From assembly GCA_034003245.1 (NCBI GenBank), contig JAVEYY010000020.1, positions 16,278 to 80,277 of the forward strand: 64,000 nucleotides of DNA, in the 5' to 3' direction. The translations under genes were made by a program, and so were the position numbers. Source of the stretch: Perlabentimonas sp034003245 (GTDB lineage Bacteria; Bacteroidota; Bacteroidia; Bacteroidales; Tenuifilaceae). The number at the start of each line of letters is the position of its first letter. The stretch's first letter is position 1. Below the pieces are notes generated by a model. The model was not told the origin of the DNA and searched no databases. It saw only the letters and a program-made list of their open reading frames with translations. This document shows positions 19,001 through 27,153 of this stretch, piece by piece.

Positions 19001-21616
19001 ATGCGTGGTGTCGGTGAGATAGGTTTTACGGTAGCTCTTCGACTCGGGCATTTTTAACCCAACAAAGTTGTGGTATGGGAAGTAGGGTATTGTGAATCTG
19101 TCGATGCTGAAAGCGCCACCCTCCTCAAAAACCCGAGCGGTGAAGTTGGCGTTCAACTTGCCGGGCGCAGATGTGCGCACGTTGATATTGGGAGAGAAGT
19201 TTACCTCACCCTTCTCGTCTAATCGACCCTCGAAAACGGTTTGCTCCTCGGCGTAGAATGTGCGTGCTGGATCGTCGAAGGTGAAACCCTTGTACCCATC
19301 GAATGTTGTTGTGGCTTGCGTAAGAATAGCATCAACCTGAACTTTCAGATTGCGCGCTGGAGCGCCATGAAGCCAGGCCGATGTGAACTTTACAGGGCTT
19401 ACATCGCCATAGCGAAGGGCATCATCTTCAATATTGAAGTTGATTTTTAGCCTGTTGGGCATAATGGTTTCCACCTTAAAGATTTGGCTAAACGATACGC
19501 CACCCACTTTTACAGTAGCCGAGTAGTTCCCTGTTGGCGCGTCCTTGTCGGTTGCAACGGGGAACGCGTACATTCCGCTTACGGAAGTAGTTGCTACAGT
19601 TCGGTAGATTTGTTGACCTCTTGAATCGTTTAGTTCAAAGGTTACCGGATGGTTTGGTGGAAGCGTTTTACCCTTATCCTCAATAATAAACGAAACGAAA
19701 AGGGTGTCGCCCGGGCGCCATACCCCACGCTCGCCGTATATAAATCCTTTAAGCCCTTTTTGAACTGCTACCCCCGAAACATCGAATGCGCTGAGCGAAA
19801 GCGCAGAACCATTGTCTAGTTTAAGGTATCCTCGTTGACTACCATTTTTGGCTATGGCGATAAATGGTTTTTGCTGCTCGGAGAGTTTAATGTTGGCTAG
19901 CCCGTTGTTGTCTGTTTTTGCGGTGGCAATAATCTGCTGCTGATAGTTGAGCAAATCGATATCGATTCCACTAGCTGGTTGAGCAGTGTTTAAATCGGTA
20001 ACCACAACCATCAGCGAGCCGTCGGTTCCCGATTTGGCAATTATGCCCAGGTCGGAGGCTATCACATTTCGCCGTACCGATTTACTCTGATAATACGAGG
20101 AATGACATGGGTTTTCGCGTTCGCGCCAATCGTAGTACTCGTAGTCGTAATCATCGTCGTAGTAGTAGGTTTGGGGCACATCGTCGGAAGCGGAATAGCG
20201 CTCATCTATCATGATAATGGGTTGATTTGCCTCGGCGCCGTTGCAGCTATATGTAGAGTACTCCTTACGGAAATTAATGTTGATCTGATAAATGGCTCCT
20301 GGTTCTGTTTTTATCAACTCTGTAAGGTCGATATGAAATGTATTCCATCGGGCAAAATCGGTTTGTCCCGATGGATCGAGCATAACTGTTTTGCGAAGAA
20401 GTAGCCGTCCTACACGCCTTATCTCAGAACTTTGGTCGAGCCTATTCACCTGCAGAAACTGGGCTATATTCTGCTCAAATATTCGAACCACGCTAACATC
20501 AACGGCTCTAAGGCTAACAGCTTGGAATGGGAAAAGCAACCCACCCGATGAGGGCATAATTACCCCTTGTCCAACCAGTCGAACCTGAGGTTTAACAACC
20601 TCGAACGAGACAGCAAAAGTTGAACTCTGCTCAAGCCTTTGCCTGTTGATATTGCGAATGCCCTCAGAGATATCGAAATTGTACGATCCTGCAAGCCGGG
20701 CAGTGGGGTAAATTTTTATAAGATTACCCTCAATTATGACTCTTAGTTCGGACACACCACTAGCGCGAACCATGCCCCGCATATTCTGCGATGGGTCTAC
20801 TGGCTCAGAGAAGCGAACCTCGAGGTATTGCTCTGGGCTTTGCACCACGTTGTGCGAAAGAATGCGGAATACACCTTTTGGTGGAACCTCCGTTTCGATA
20901 GTTTCAGTGAATTCAACTCCTATGGGTTTTCCATTAACCGAAATATTAACCTTTTCGGTATTGTCGGTTTGGGTTACACCCTCTACCCAAAAGCTGTGAG
21001 TACGGCCATCGCCCGATGAGCTCCAGCTAACTTCCAGCGCCTTGCCTTTCTGTGTAGCCTTAATTGTTTCTTTTACCTGGTTTGCTTCAGCAAAATCGGC
21101 TGTGAGCACAACACCGCCAATTCGTCGATCCTGGCGCGAAGCCTCACTGTAGAATTCAATCCCAGCTACTCTAACCTCCATGGCCTGCTTAATGGTGCGG
21201 AGGTTGAATAGGAAAGATTTATAGTCGGCTGGGATATTCTGGAAAATCCGATCAAGGGCAACAGTAACCTGATACTCTGAATCGCTTTTAAGCGGAGTGC
21301 TGGGGACCAGCTCCAGGGTACGCTCATCGGCCCAGGTAAGGGTTCCTTTAACCGAAGGTTTAACTCGTAGTAGCCGCGACTCGGCCTCCTTACCAACCAT
21401 ATTGCCCTCAGCAACATTGGCTGCAAATGTAACCCGGATGGCATCCCTTGTGGAGATTGACCCCGATGAGAATGTTGTGATGTAAGCGCTATAGTCCTTT
21501 GCCTGAGCACCGGTTTCTTTGCTGGCTCTGAAGCCTATTACGTAGAAAAAAATGGCTGCTCCAACTATCAGAATCGATAGGGTGAGGAGTGCTGCAAAAA
21601 ATATCTTTTTGTTCAT
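16040..21616 (-). CDS. Bacterial alpha-2-macroglobulin family protein
   Basis: 1858 aa. An N-terminal hydrophobic segment (~5-27) serves as a membrane anchor or uncleaved signal. The protein is a chain of macroglobulin domains. RGVWRPGDTLFVSF (~622) marks the MG/A2M_N region, the A2M domain is near 1195 (YFGPFEVEKGK), and the thioester motif GCLEQTT (~1404) is intact, followed by the helical thioester domain and receptor-like C-terminal domains. Such proteins trap proteases in the periplasm by covalent capture. A Tyr/Asp-rich insertion lies near residue 482. The PBP1C gene is directly upstream in the same direction (216-bp gap to its stop), the classic pairing in which A2M protects and PBP1C repairs the envelope. 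Confidence 0.93.
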   Translation of the reverse strand: MNKKIFFAALLTLSILIVGAAIFFYVIGFRASKETGAQAKDYSAYITTFSSGSISTRDAIRVTFAANVAEGNMVGKEAESRLLRVKPSVKGTLTWADERTLELVPSTPLKSDSEYQVTVALDRIFQNIPADYKSFLFNLRTIKQAMEVRVAGIEFYSEASRQDRRIGGVVLTADFAEANQVKETIKATQKGKALEVSWSSSGDGRTHSFWVEGVTQTDNTEKVNISVNGKPIGVEFTETIETEVPPKGVFRILSHNVVQSPEQYLEVRFSEPVDPSQNMRGMVRASGVSELRVIIEGNLIKIYPTARLAGSYNFDISEGIRNINRQRLEQSSTFAVSFEVVKPQVRLVGQGVIMPSSGGLLFPFQAVSLRAVDVSVVRIFEQNIAQFLQVNRLDQSSEIRRVGRLLLRKTVMLDPSGQTDFARWNTFHIDLTELIKTEPGAIYQININFRKEYSTYSCNGAEANQPIIMIDERYSASDDVPQTYYYDDDYDYEYYDWRERENPCHSSYYQSKSVRRNVIASDLGIIAKSGTDGSLMVVVTDLNTAQPASGIDIDLLNYQQQIIATAKTDNNGLANIKLSEQQKPFIAIAKNGSQRGYLKLDNGSALSLSAFDVSGVAVQKGLKGFIYGERGVWRPGDTLFVSFIIEDKGKTLPPNHPVTFELNDSRGQQIYRTVATTSVSGMYAFPVATDKDAPTGNYSATVKVGGVSFSQIFKVETIMPNRLKINFNIEDDALRYGDVSPVKFTSAWLHGAPARNLKVQVDAILTQATTTFDGYKGFTFDDPARTFYAEEQTVFEGRLDEKGEVNFSPNINVRTSAPGKLNANFTARVFEEGGAFSIDRFTIPYFPYHNFVGLKMPESKSYRKTYLTDTTHVVDIVLISSEGKPVSKQNLNVEVYKIDWRWWWHRGSEDLSNYVSSSYNRPVSKGTVTTNTKGEAKYNLRINNPEWGRFLIRVSDDDGGHAAGTVVYFDWPGWVSRDRKSTPEASTMLVFATDKERYNVGETVTTTIPSSEGGKIFLTIENGIKVLQSHWINAKAGETQFSFLASADMAPNVFISAMLIQPHGQTANDLPIRMYGITPIGVENPLTHLTPVIAMPDVIEPEQKVSITVTEKDGKPMAFNLAMVDDGLLDLTRFRTPDPWKSFYAREALGVRTWDLYELVMGASAGKMQRIISIGGDDEATGSGDQTANRFKPVVRYFGPFEVEKGKSKRIDFTMPNYVGSVRLMAVAAKEGAYGSAEKTVPVRKPLMVLATLPRVLGPEEEVVLPVTVFAMDQNVKQVKVRVEANDLLKIQGGKEQTIKFDNVGDQVIRFNLKVASQLGVGKLKVIAESGKEKASHEIELNVRNPNPPMTMVMDSALKAGESWIAKYNAFGMRGTNKAKIELSTLPPINLGDRIWYLVGYPHGCLEQTTSKAFPQLFISKLAEVDANTKQAAEQNVRAALGTMRNFVTPDGGLSLWPGGSYPDEWGSIYAGHFMLEAQRMGYSVSSSVLDGWKRSTLRVAQNWSPNQQSRYYNNDLMQAYRLYTLALAKSADMGAMNRLRESANLGVAAKWRLAAAYILAGNPEAARSLVNGVPAEVKNYREQSYTYGSQYRDLAMITETLILLGDFDKAFPLLIQLSNRLSSNSWMSTQEISFSLQSFAKFADASKSSDGVNAQVAIHGKKASNFQSKQTVLQYPFEPVQAGSDKIEVKNTGKGILYARLITQGTPVGGYEVEQSNNLNLEVKFFLMNGSAISPEKISQGTDFYCEVRVYNPGTGGDLEQLILSMVVPSGWEIRTSRLDEGQNASLRSSPFDYQDIRDDRVYTYFNLARGQAKSFLIRFNAAYEGKYYMPGVSCEAMYDNSINARRSGNWVEITLQ

Positions 21617-21832
21617 TATGGTAAGGTTTTAGGGTAATAATGATTTTGCGAGGCATCTAAGATAGTGATTTAATGCTTTGCCCTCAAAACAATTGATAAC
21701 TAGAATTTAGTTTAGTAGTGAGATTTCTTATATCCCTTAAATCTACAAATTTTAGCAAGCTGTGTTTAGAAGAGAAAATTTGAAATTAAGCGTTAATACA
21801 AGAGCCTTGAAAGAATGGAGTATCTGAAAAGT

Positions 21833-24220
21833 TTACTCAACCCTAAACCTAACGGTTTGCGAGTTACCCATATCGTCAACCAGAGTGAGCGTATGGTTTC
21901 CCTTTTTGGGTTGAAGCGCCATTTTATGGAAAGTTCGAGTATACCCTAGGTAGGTTTCGTTTAGATGCCAAAAAATTGTGGTATTCTCCCTGCGATGAAC
22001 AACCTCGAAAATTGCCTCGGTGGGTTTACCATCCAGATCGCGGGGAAGCTGAATTGCTGTTTTTTCGATTCTTGGGTAAATCAATGCCATTTGGCTTTGC
22101 TCATTATCGGGTTCGCAGCCCGCAAGGTAAGGAGGTAGAGATTGGTAGAACGGGTTTTTGCTTTTGTAGAACCACTCCATGGCCGGCGGGAGCACAAACC
22201 ACGATTGTTTAACCATGTTCTCAACACTTACACATTTGTCGGTAACTCTATGGGTTCTCGATTGGTTTAAATGGATAAACCTGTGGTAAGGGCAAGCCTC
22301 GGTTTCGAGACCTCGTAGTGGAATCCAGGTTGAGTCGACAGGCATGCAGATATCCGAAGCCCTATGCCCGCTGTGGCGGCAAATGGGAACGTAAGCCATA
22401 TCATCTATTGGTTTCTCGAACCAGCGCGACGTTGGGAGGAGAGCAAACACATCGAAAAGGATAGGAGCAGCAGCCGAAACTCCTGTTAAATTTGGCCGAC
22501 CCTCGCCACTGGCATTTCCCACCCATACGGCTACAACGTACCGCGGATTTAGTCCAATAGCCCAAGCATCGCGGTGCCCAAAGCTGGTTCCGGTTTTCCA
22601 TGCCACCGATCGCGACGACGAAAAGTACTGCCATCCCGCCAGCTCGTCGGGGCGGGCAACCTCTTTCATGGCCTCAAAGCAGAAGTAAATTGCCGATGCA
22701 TCGAGTGGTGAATAGTCTACTAAATCAGAGGTTTCAATAGTATTATCACCTTTTGCGTAGTGTGGGGGTATAAAGTTAGTTTTATGGTATTGACTTTGAT
22801 TTGGTCGGAAATCATTAAGAACTCTTGCCATCCCGGCATAAACGCCCGCCAAATCCCAAAGCGTAGCCTCGGCTCCTCCAAGTATTAGCGATAGCCCATA
22901 ATTTTCGGCTGTTCGATTTAATGTTGAAATACCCAACTTTTGGAGAATATGCTGGAATCGTTCAACTCCATACTGCTGGAGCATACGCACAGCGGGAACA
23001 TTTAGCGATCGGGCAATTGCCCTTGAGGCGGGAATGGCTCCGTCGTAGTCGGGATTGTAGTTTTTTGGCGAGTAGCCACCAATTTGAGTTGGTATGTCGG
23101 GAATTAGCGTGTTTGGAAGAATTAGCCCATCGTGAAGCATGACAGCATACAAGAATGGCTTTAAAATACTCCCTGTGCTACGGGGAGATGTTATTATATC
23201 AACATGGTTCCCAAAATTAGAGCCCGGCGAGTTCCCAACGTACGCAAGGGTTGAGTTTGTTTTAATATCTAAAACTAAAACCGCTACATTATGCACCTGG
23301 TTGCCAGCCAACTGTTGATGATGATTGGCCGCAATTTGGTTAGTCCTCTGCTGTAGTTCCAAATCGATTGTTGTTTCTATTATTTTACCCTCTTTGCCGT
23401 CGGCAATGGCTCGGGTAAGCAAATGGGGCGTAAGTTGAGGAAGAGGTTTGGGTTCGCCGGGCAGTGGCTCAAGCAGCGAAAGCTGATAGGTTAAGCTATC
23501 CAAATCGCCACAGGCAAGTAGTCTTTTTAGTAGTCGATCCCTTTTGGCTCTGAGAACTTCAGCATTTCGACCAGGAAAAACCAGCGATGGTGAGTTTGGT
23601 AGCACAGCCAGGGCAGCAGCTTCGGCCCAGCTTAGTTCACTGGCCGAGCGGTTGTAGTAGCGCCAGGCGGCAGCGTCTAAACCCACCACGTTGCCCCCAA
23701 AAGGGGCATTGGAAGCATACATCTGCAGGATTTCCCTTTTGCTGTGCGCTATCACGAGCCTAAGGGCTAGCGTTGCCTCTATTAACTTTTCGAAAATTGT
23801 TCTGGGTTTATTATCCCTGTAAAGCCTTATAACCTGCTGTGTAATTGTGCTCCCTCCCTGAGTTAATCGTTTGGCTTTTATGTTGTTCCATGCCGCCCTG
23901 GCAATGGCCATGGGATTAATCCCAGGGTGATGATAAAATTTTCGATCCTCAAACTCAATTATACATCTTTCAAACTTTGTGGGAACACTTAACGATGCTG
24001 GGAAGCGGAACTGTTCATCGGCAGCTATTGAAGCCATAAGCAAATTGCCATTACTCGATAGAATTACGGTGCTTGTAGGCTTTTTGAAGTTTGGTGTAGG
24101 TAAAACTAGAAATACAATAAAAAGGAGTAGGGCAGATGTAACAATAGCAAGTGCTTTCCTGTGTGTAAAGAAAACTGATAACCATCTCTTGGATTGAACT
24201 ACAAAAGCGCTAATTCTCAT
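21833..24220 (-). CDS. pbpC: Penicillin-binding protein 1C (bifunctional glycosyltransferase/transpeptidase)
   Basis: 795 aa from the ATG at 24220 (a TTG at 24256 would add 12 residues). One transmembrane helix (~18-38) precedes the GT51 domain with catalytic Glu in EDRKFYHHPGINP (~91) and GGSTITQQVIR. The transpeptidase domain has SILKP (active Ser ~349), SLNVP and KTGTSFGHRDAW (~541). The C-terminal ~90 residues match the BiPBP_C domain of PBP1C proteins. It polymerises glycan strands and should cross-link them, although PBP1C enzymes usually show weak transpeptidation. It lies upstream of the alpha-2-macroglobulin gene, the order seen for pbpC partners in many bacteria. The DAHP synthase gene diverges 172 bp away. 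Confidence 0.94.
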   Translation of the reverse strand: MRISAFVVQSKRWLSVFFTHRKALAIVTSALLLFIVFLVLPTPNFKKPTSTVILSSNGNLLMASIAADEQFRFPASLSVPTKFERCIIEFEDRKFYHHPGINPMAIARAAWNNIKAKRLTQGGSTITQQVIRLYRDNKPRTIFEKLIEATLALRLVIAHSKREILQMYASNAPFGGNVVGLDAAAWRYYNRSASELSWAEAAALAVLPNSPSLVFPGRNAEVLRAKRDRLLKRLLACGDLDSLTYQLSLLEPLPGEPKPLPQLTPHLLTRAIADGKEGKIIETTIDLELQQRTNQIAANHHQQLAGNQVHNVAVLVLDIKTNSTLAYVGNSPGSNFGNHVDIITSPRSTGSILKPFLYAVMLHDGLILPNTLIPDIPTQIGGYSPKNYNPDYDGAIPASRAIARSLNVPAVRMLQQYGVERFQHILQKLGISTLNRTAENYGLSLILGGAEATLWDLAGVYAGMARVLNDFRPNQSQYHKTNFIPPHYAKGDNTIETSDLVDYSPLDASAIYFCFEAMKEVARPDELAGWQYFSSSRSVAWKTGTSFGHRDAWAIGLNPRYVVAVWVGNASGEGRPNLTGVSAAAPILFDVFALLPTSRWFEKPIDDMAYVPICRHSGHRASDICMPVDSTWIPLRGLETEACPYHRFIHLNQSRTHRVTDKCVSVENMVKQSWFVLPPAMEWFYKSKNPFYQSLPPYLAGCEPDNEQSQMALIYPRIEKTAIQLPRDLDGKPTEAIFEVVHRRENTTIFWHLNETYLGYTRTFHKMALQPKKGNHTLTLVDDMGNSQTVRFRVE

Positions 24221-24298
24221 TATTTGTGTCAATAATTGCAGTAAAGATAGTTTCAAAAGGGAAAATGAAAGGAATTCTATTCAACAAATTATTAGTAC

Positions 24299-24328
24299 TT
24301 GCGTTAACTCATCTATTGTGTACCTTTG
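24299..24328 (+). promoter_or_regulatory. Bacteroidota-type promoter for the DAHP synthase gene
   Basis: TTG at 24299-24301 and TACCTTTG at 24321-24328 are separated by 19 bases, fitting the -33/-7 consensus. It lies 64 bp before the ATG at 24393. Confidence 0.6.
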
Positions 24329-24392
24329 CATTGGACAACTACAGCTGTTTTGTAGGAGCAAATTCTAGAAAAATCGATTAGTTACTATTTCA

Positions 24393-25490
24393 ATGAGTAT
24401 TATCCCAATTTCGCAGTGGTTTGGCGGTGTGGAAAAACGCCCCCTGATAATTGCAGGCCCATGTAGCGCCGAGAGTCGCGAACAGGTATTGGATACCGCT
24501 CGATCCATCGCTTCGCTTGGGAAAGTGCAGGTTCTTAGGGCCGGCGTATGGAAACCCCGGTCGCGCCCAGGGACCTTTCAGGGAGTTGGGGAGCAGGCAT
24601 TGGTGTGGCTGGCCGAAGCCAAAAAAGAGACTGGATTGCTGCTAGCTGTTGAGGTGGCTACGCCTGAGCATCTGGAAATAGCGCTTAAGCATGGAGTGGA
24701 TATGTTTTGGGTAGGCGCTCGCACAACCTCCAACCCTTTCTCGGTTGATGAGCTGGCTCGCGCCATGGCAGGAGTAGATAAACCAGTTCTAATAAAGAAT
24801 CCCATTCATCCCGATTTGGAGATGTGGATTGGCACCATCGAACGTTTTTCGCGTGTTGGGATTACCAAGTTGGGAGCAATTCACAGGGGATTCTCACCGT
24901 TTCAAAAATCAAACTATCGCAACCTGCCAAAATGGGAAGTTCCCATCGATCTGAAAACCTACATCCCCGAACTGCCCATAATCTGCGACCCAAGTCATAT
25001 TGCTGGTAAATGGGAGTTAATTTTTAATATTGCCCAAAAGGCGCTCGACCTGTCGATGGATGGGCTGATGATTGAGTCGCACATTTGTCCTGAAAAAGCC
25101 CTTAGCGATGCCCGTCAGCAGGTAACGCCCGAAAAGTTGGGGGAGATTCTTACGGCCTTGTCGTATCGAAAAATGTTGCCCACTTCATCGGAGTCGATTG
25201 ATGCGTTGGAGTCGATGCGCGAGAAGATCGATTCGCTCGATTCACAATTGCTTGAACTGCTTGCACAACGAATGGATATTGTTCGGCAAATTGGGGAGTA
25301 TAAGCTAAAGAACAATGTGGCCATTATGCAGCTCCGCCGCTGGGAGGAGATGATAAAGATGCGCGTGGAGGTGGGGAATTCGCTTGGGTTAAGTCCGGAG
25401 TACGTGAAAGACCTGCTTAGGCTGGTTCACAAGGAATCTGTCCGCAAGCAGGCCGATATTATCTCACCTAAGGATAAGGCTAACGAGTAG
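24393..25490 (+). CDS. Bifunctional DAHP synthase / chorismate mutase (type II)
   Basis: 365 aa. Residues ~15-260 form a class I-beta 3-deoxy-D-arabino-heptulosonate-7-phosphate synthase: IIAGPCSAES, LRAGVWKPRSRPGTFQG, KNPIHPDLEMW and CDPSHIAGK. These bind phosphoenolpyruvate, erythrose-4-phosphate and a metal. Residues ~270-355 are an AroQ-type chorismate mutase (LDSQLLELLAQRMDIVRQIG, then HKESVRKQ). The fusion couples the first step of the shikimate pathway to the first branch step toward Phe and Tyr, and in related enzymes the mutase domain mediates feedback by prephenate. The gene order AroA-CM is common in Bacteroidota, though here no other aro or tyr gene is adjacent. It converges with purS after 13 bp. 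Confidence 0.95.
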   Translation: MSIIPISQWFGGVEKRPLIIAGPCSAESREQVLDTARSIASLGKVQVLRAGVWKPRSRPGTFQGVGEQALVWLAEAKKETGLLLAVEVATPEHLEIALKHGVDMFWVGARTTSNPFSVDELARAMAGVDKPVLIKNPIHPDLEMWIGTIERFSRVGITKLGAIHRGFSPFQKSNYRNLPKWEVPIDLKTYIPELPIICDPSHIAGKWELIFNIAQKALDLSMDGLMIESHICPEKALSDARQQVTPEKLGEILTALSYRKMLPTSSESIDALESMREKIDSLDSQLLELLAQRMDIVRQIGEYKLKNNVAIMQLRRWEEMIKMRVEVGNSLGLSPEYVKDLLRLVHKESVRKQADIISPKDKANE

Positions 25491-25503
25491 CTTATTTCTC
25501 TTT

Positions 25504-25755
25504 TTATAACTCGGTTATTCTGTACTCGTAACCCTCCATTATGGGGTTCGATAGCACCTTTGCACAGGCCTCGTTGATGCGCTCCATGGCAGCCTCCTTG
25601 GTAGGAGCCTCAATCTCGAGCGTAATGTGCTTGCCAATGCGCACGTTCTCAACCTCCTTGTAACCGCTGTTCTGCATAACCATTCCAACCGCTTTTCCTT
25701 GAGGATCAAGTAGTGCCTTAAGGGGCATAACGTTTATTTCAGCTACAAATTTCAT
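25504..25755 (-). CDS. purS: Phosphoribosylformylglycinamidine synthase subunit PurS
   Basis: 83 aa, the usual PurS length. Features include MKFVAEINVMPLKALLDPQG at the start, KAVGMVMQNSGY, VRIGKHITLEIEA and a C-terminal NPIMEGYEYRITEL. PurS bridges PurQ and PurL in the small-PurL form of FGAM synthase in purine synthesis. The presence of PurS means the genome should carry separate purL and purQ, which are not in this window. Its own promoter lies 30 bp upstream. It converges with the DAHP synthase gene with 13 bp between stops and no terminator hairpin. Confidence 0.93.
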   Translation of the reverse strand: MKFVAEINVMPLKALLDPQGKAVGMVMQNSGYKEVENVRIGKHITLEIEAPTKEAAMERINEACAKVLSNPIMEGYEYRITEL

Positions 25756-25784
25756 ATTGTTTGTGTTTTACATTTGGGTGTTGG

Positions 25785-25816
25785 CAAAGCTATGAAAAAT
25801 TGGGTGAATAGCAAAA
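25785..25816 (-). promoter_or_regulatory. Bacteroidota-type promoter for purS
   Basis: Read leftward, TTTTG (25812-25816) and TAGCTTTG (25785-25792) are 19 bases apart. The -7 box is 30 bp before the purS ATG at 25755. Confidence 0.6.
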
Positions 25817-25956
25817 CACATTTCCTATAATGAGAATTACTTTAAGGGAATATGCTGAAACAAATATTAGTGGATAATTATAGTGATTTGGTGTAATTGT
25901 AATCCTTCGATTTAGTATTTCTTCATATATTTAGTAATAATTTCATAGCTCACGAT

Positions 25957-27150
25957 ATGCCAATACAAACTGCAAATTCGCTTCATACTGGTAATGTTCA
26001 GCTAGAACTCAGAAAATTTGTAGCCCCTGAGTATATTTTCGGGGCTGATGCTCGGCTTCTGGCCAGCAATTATTGTAAACAGCTGGGAGGTATAAAAGTG
26101 CTTTTAGTTACCGACTCAGGAGTAATGACTACTCCTTGGCTAGCTGAACTGCAGGAAAATCTTTTTCGGAATGGAATTGAGCATACCCTTTACTCATCAA
26201 TATCACCAAATCCCAGAGATTTTGAGGTGATGGAGGGGGCTGATTTTTACCGGGCATCGGGTTGTAATATGATTATAGCCTTGGGGGGAGGAAGTGTTAT
26301 GGATTGCGCCAAGGGGATTGGTATTGTATCAACTAACCATAAGCATATTGACAGATTTGAGGGGGTGGATAAGATAGCTAACCCAATGCCACCCCTGATT
26401 TGCATACCAACAACAGCTGGAACTGCTGCCGATCTCTCACAGTTTGCCATTATTAACAGGTACGAGCACAAGTATAAAATGGCCATCATCAGTAAAGCAA
26501 CAGTCCCCGATGTGTCGCTTATCGATCCGGTTGTACTTACTACAATGGATTCCTTTTTAACTGCCTGTACTGGAATGGATGCCTTGGCTCATGCTTTTGA
26601 AGCGTACGTTTCCAATGCCAGTTCAGCATTTACCGATTTATACGCACTCGAAGCCATCGACTTGCTTACTGCAAACCTTTTGGCTTCGATCCAAAATCCT
26701 ACCGATATTCAACTTAGGGGTAGGGTAATGCTGGCTAGTATTTATGCTGGCTTAGCATTCTCCAATGCAAGCCTGGGCTGTGTACACTCACTGGCCCACA
26801 GTTTGGGTGGTTACCTCGATTTGCCACATGGCGAATGTAATGCCATACTATTACCCCATGTAGTAGATTATTACTTCGATGTCGCACAGGATAAATACAT
26901 TACTATAGCCCATAAGCTAGGCGTTGATGCTAGTGGACTGACGCCCACATCCGTTAAAAAGCTGCTGGTTGATTCTATTCTGTATTTAAAAAGAAGCGTT
27001 GGCATTGTTTCAACACTAGGGAATAAAGGGGTGAAGAGTGATATGGTGAGCACATTGTCCGGGAAGGCAATTAACGATCCATGTAATGCCACAAACCCAA
27101 GGGTACCAACTAAGGCCGATTTGGCCGCAATTTATTCCGAAGCCATTTAG
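25957..27150 (+). CDS. Iron-containing alcohol dehydrogenase
   Basis: 397 aa. The N-terminal domain has the dinucleotide-binding signature ALGGGSVMDCAKGI. The metal ligands of the FucO-type family are all present with correct spacing: Asp208 and His212 in DALAHAFEAY, His277 in HSLAHSLGG and His291 in PHGECNA. It should oxidise or reduce a small alcohol/aldehyde with NAD(P). The stop codon is 3 bp before the start of a PAS histidine kinase, followed by an NtrC-type activator, so it probably belongs to one transcription unit with them. That link suggests the kinase may report on the enzyme's substrate or product, which is inference. Confidence 0.92.
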   Translation: MPIQTANSLHTGNVQLELRKFVAPEYIFGADARLLASNYCKQLGGIKVLLVTDSGVMTTPWLAELQENLFRNGIEHTLYSSISPNPRDFEVMEGADFYRASGCNMIIALGGGSVMDCAKGIGIVSTNHKHIDRFEGVDKIANPMPPLICIPTTAGTAADLSQFAIINRYEHKYKMAIISKATVPDVSLIDPVVLTTMDSFLTACTGMDALAHAFEAYVSNASSAFTDLYALEAIDLLTANLLASIQNPTDIQLRGRVMLASIYAGLAFSNASLGCVHSLAHSLGGYLDLPHGECNAILLPHVVDYYFDVAQDKYITIAHKLGVDASGLTPTSVKKLLVDSILYLKRSVGIVSTLGNKGVKSDMVSTLSGKAINDPCNATNPRVPTKADLAAIYSEAI

Positions 27151-27153
27151 ATT

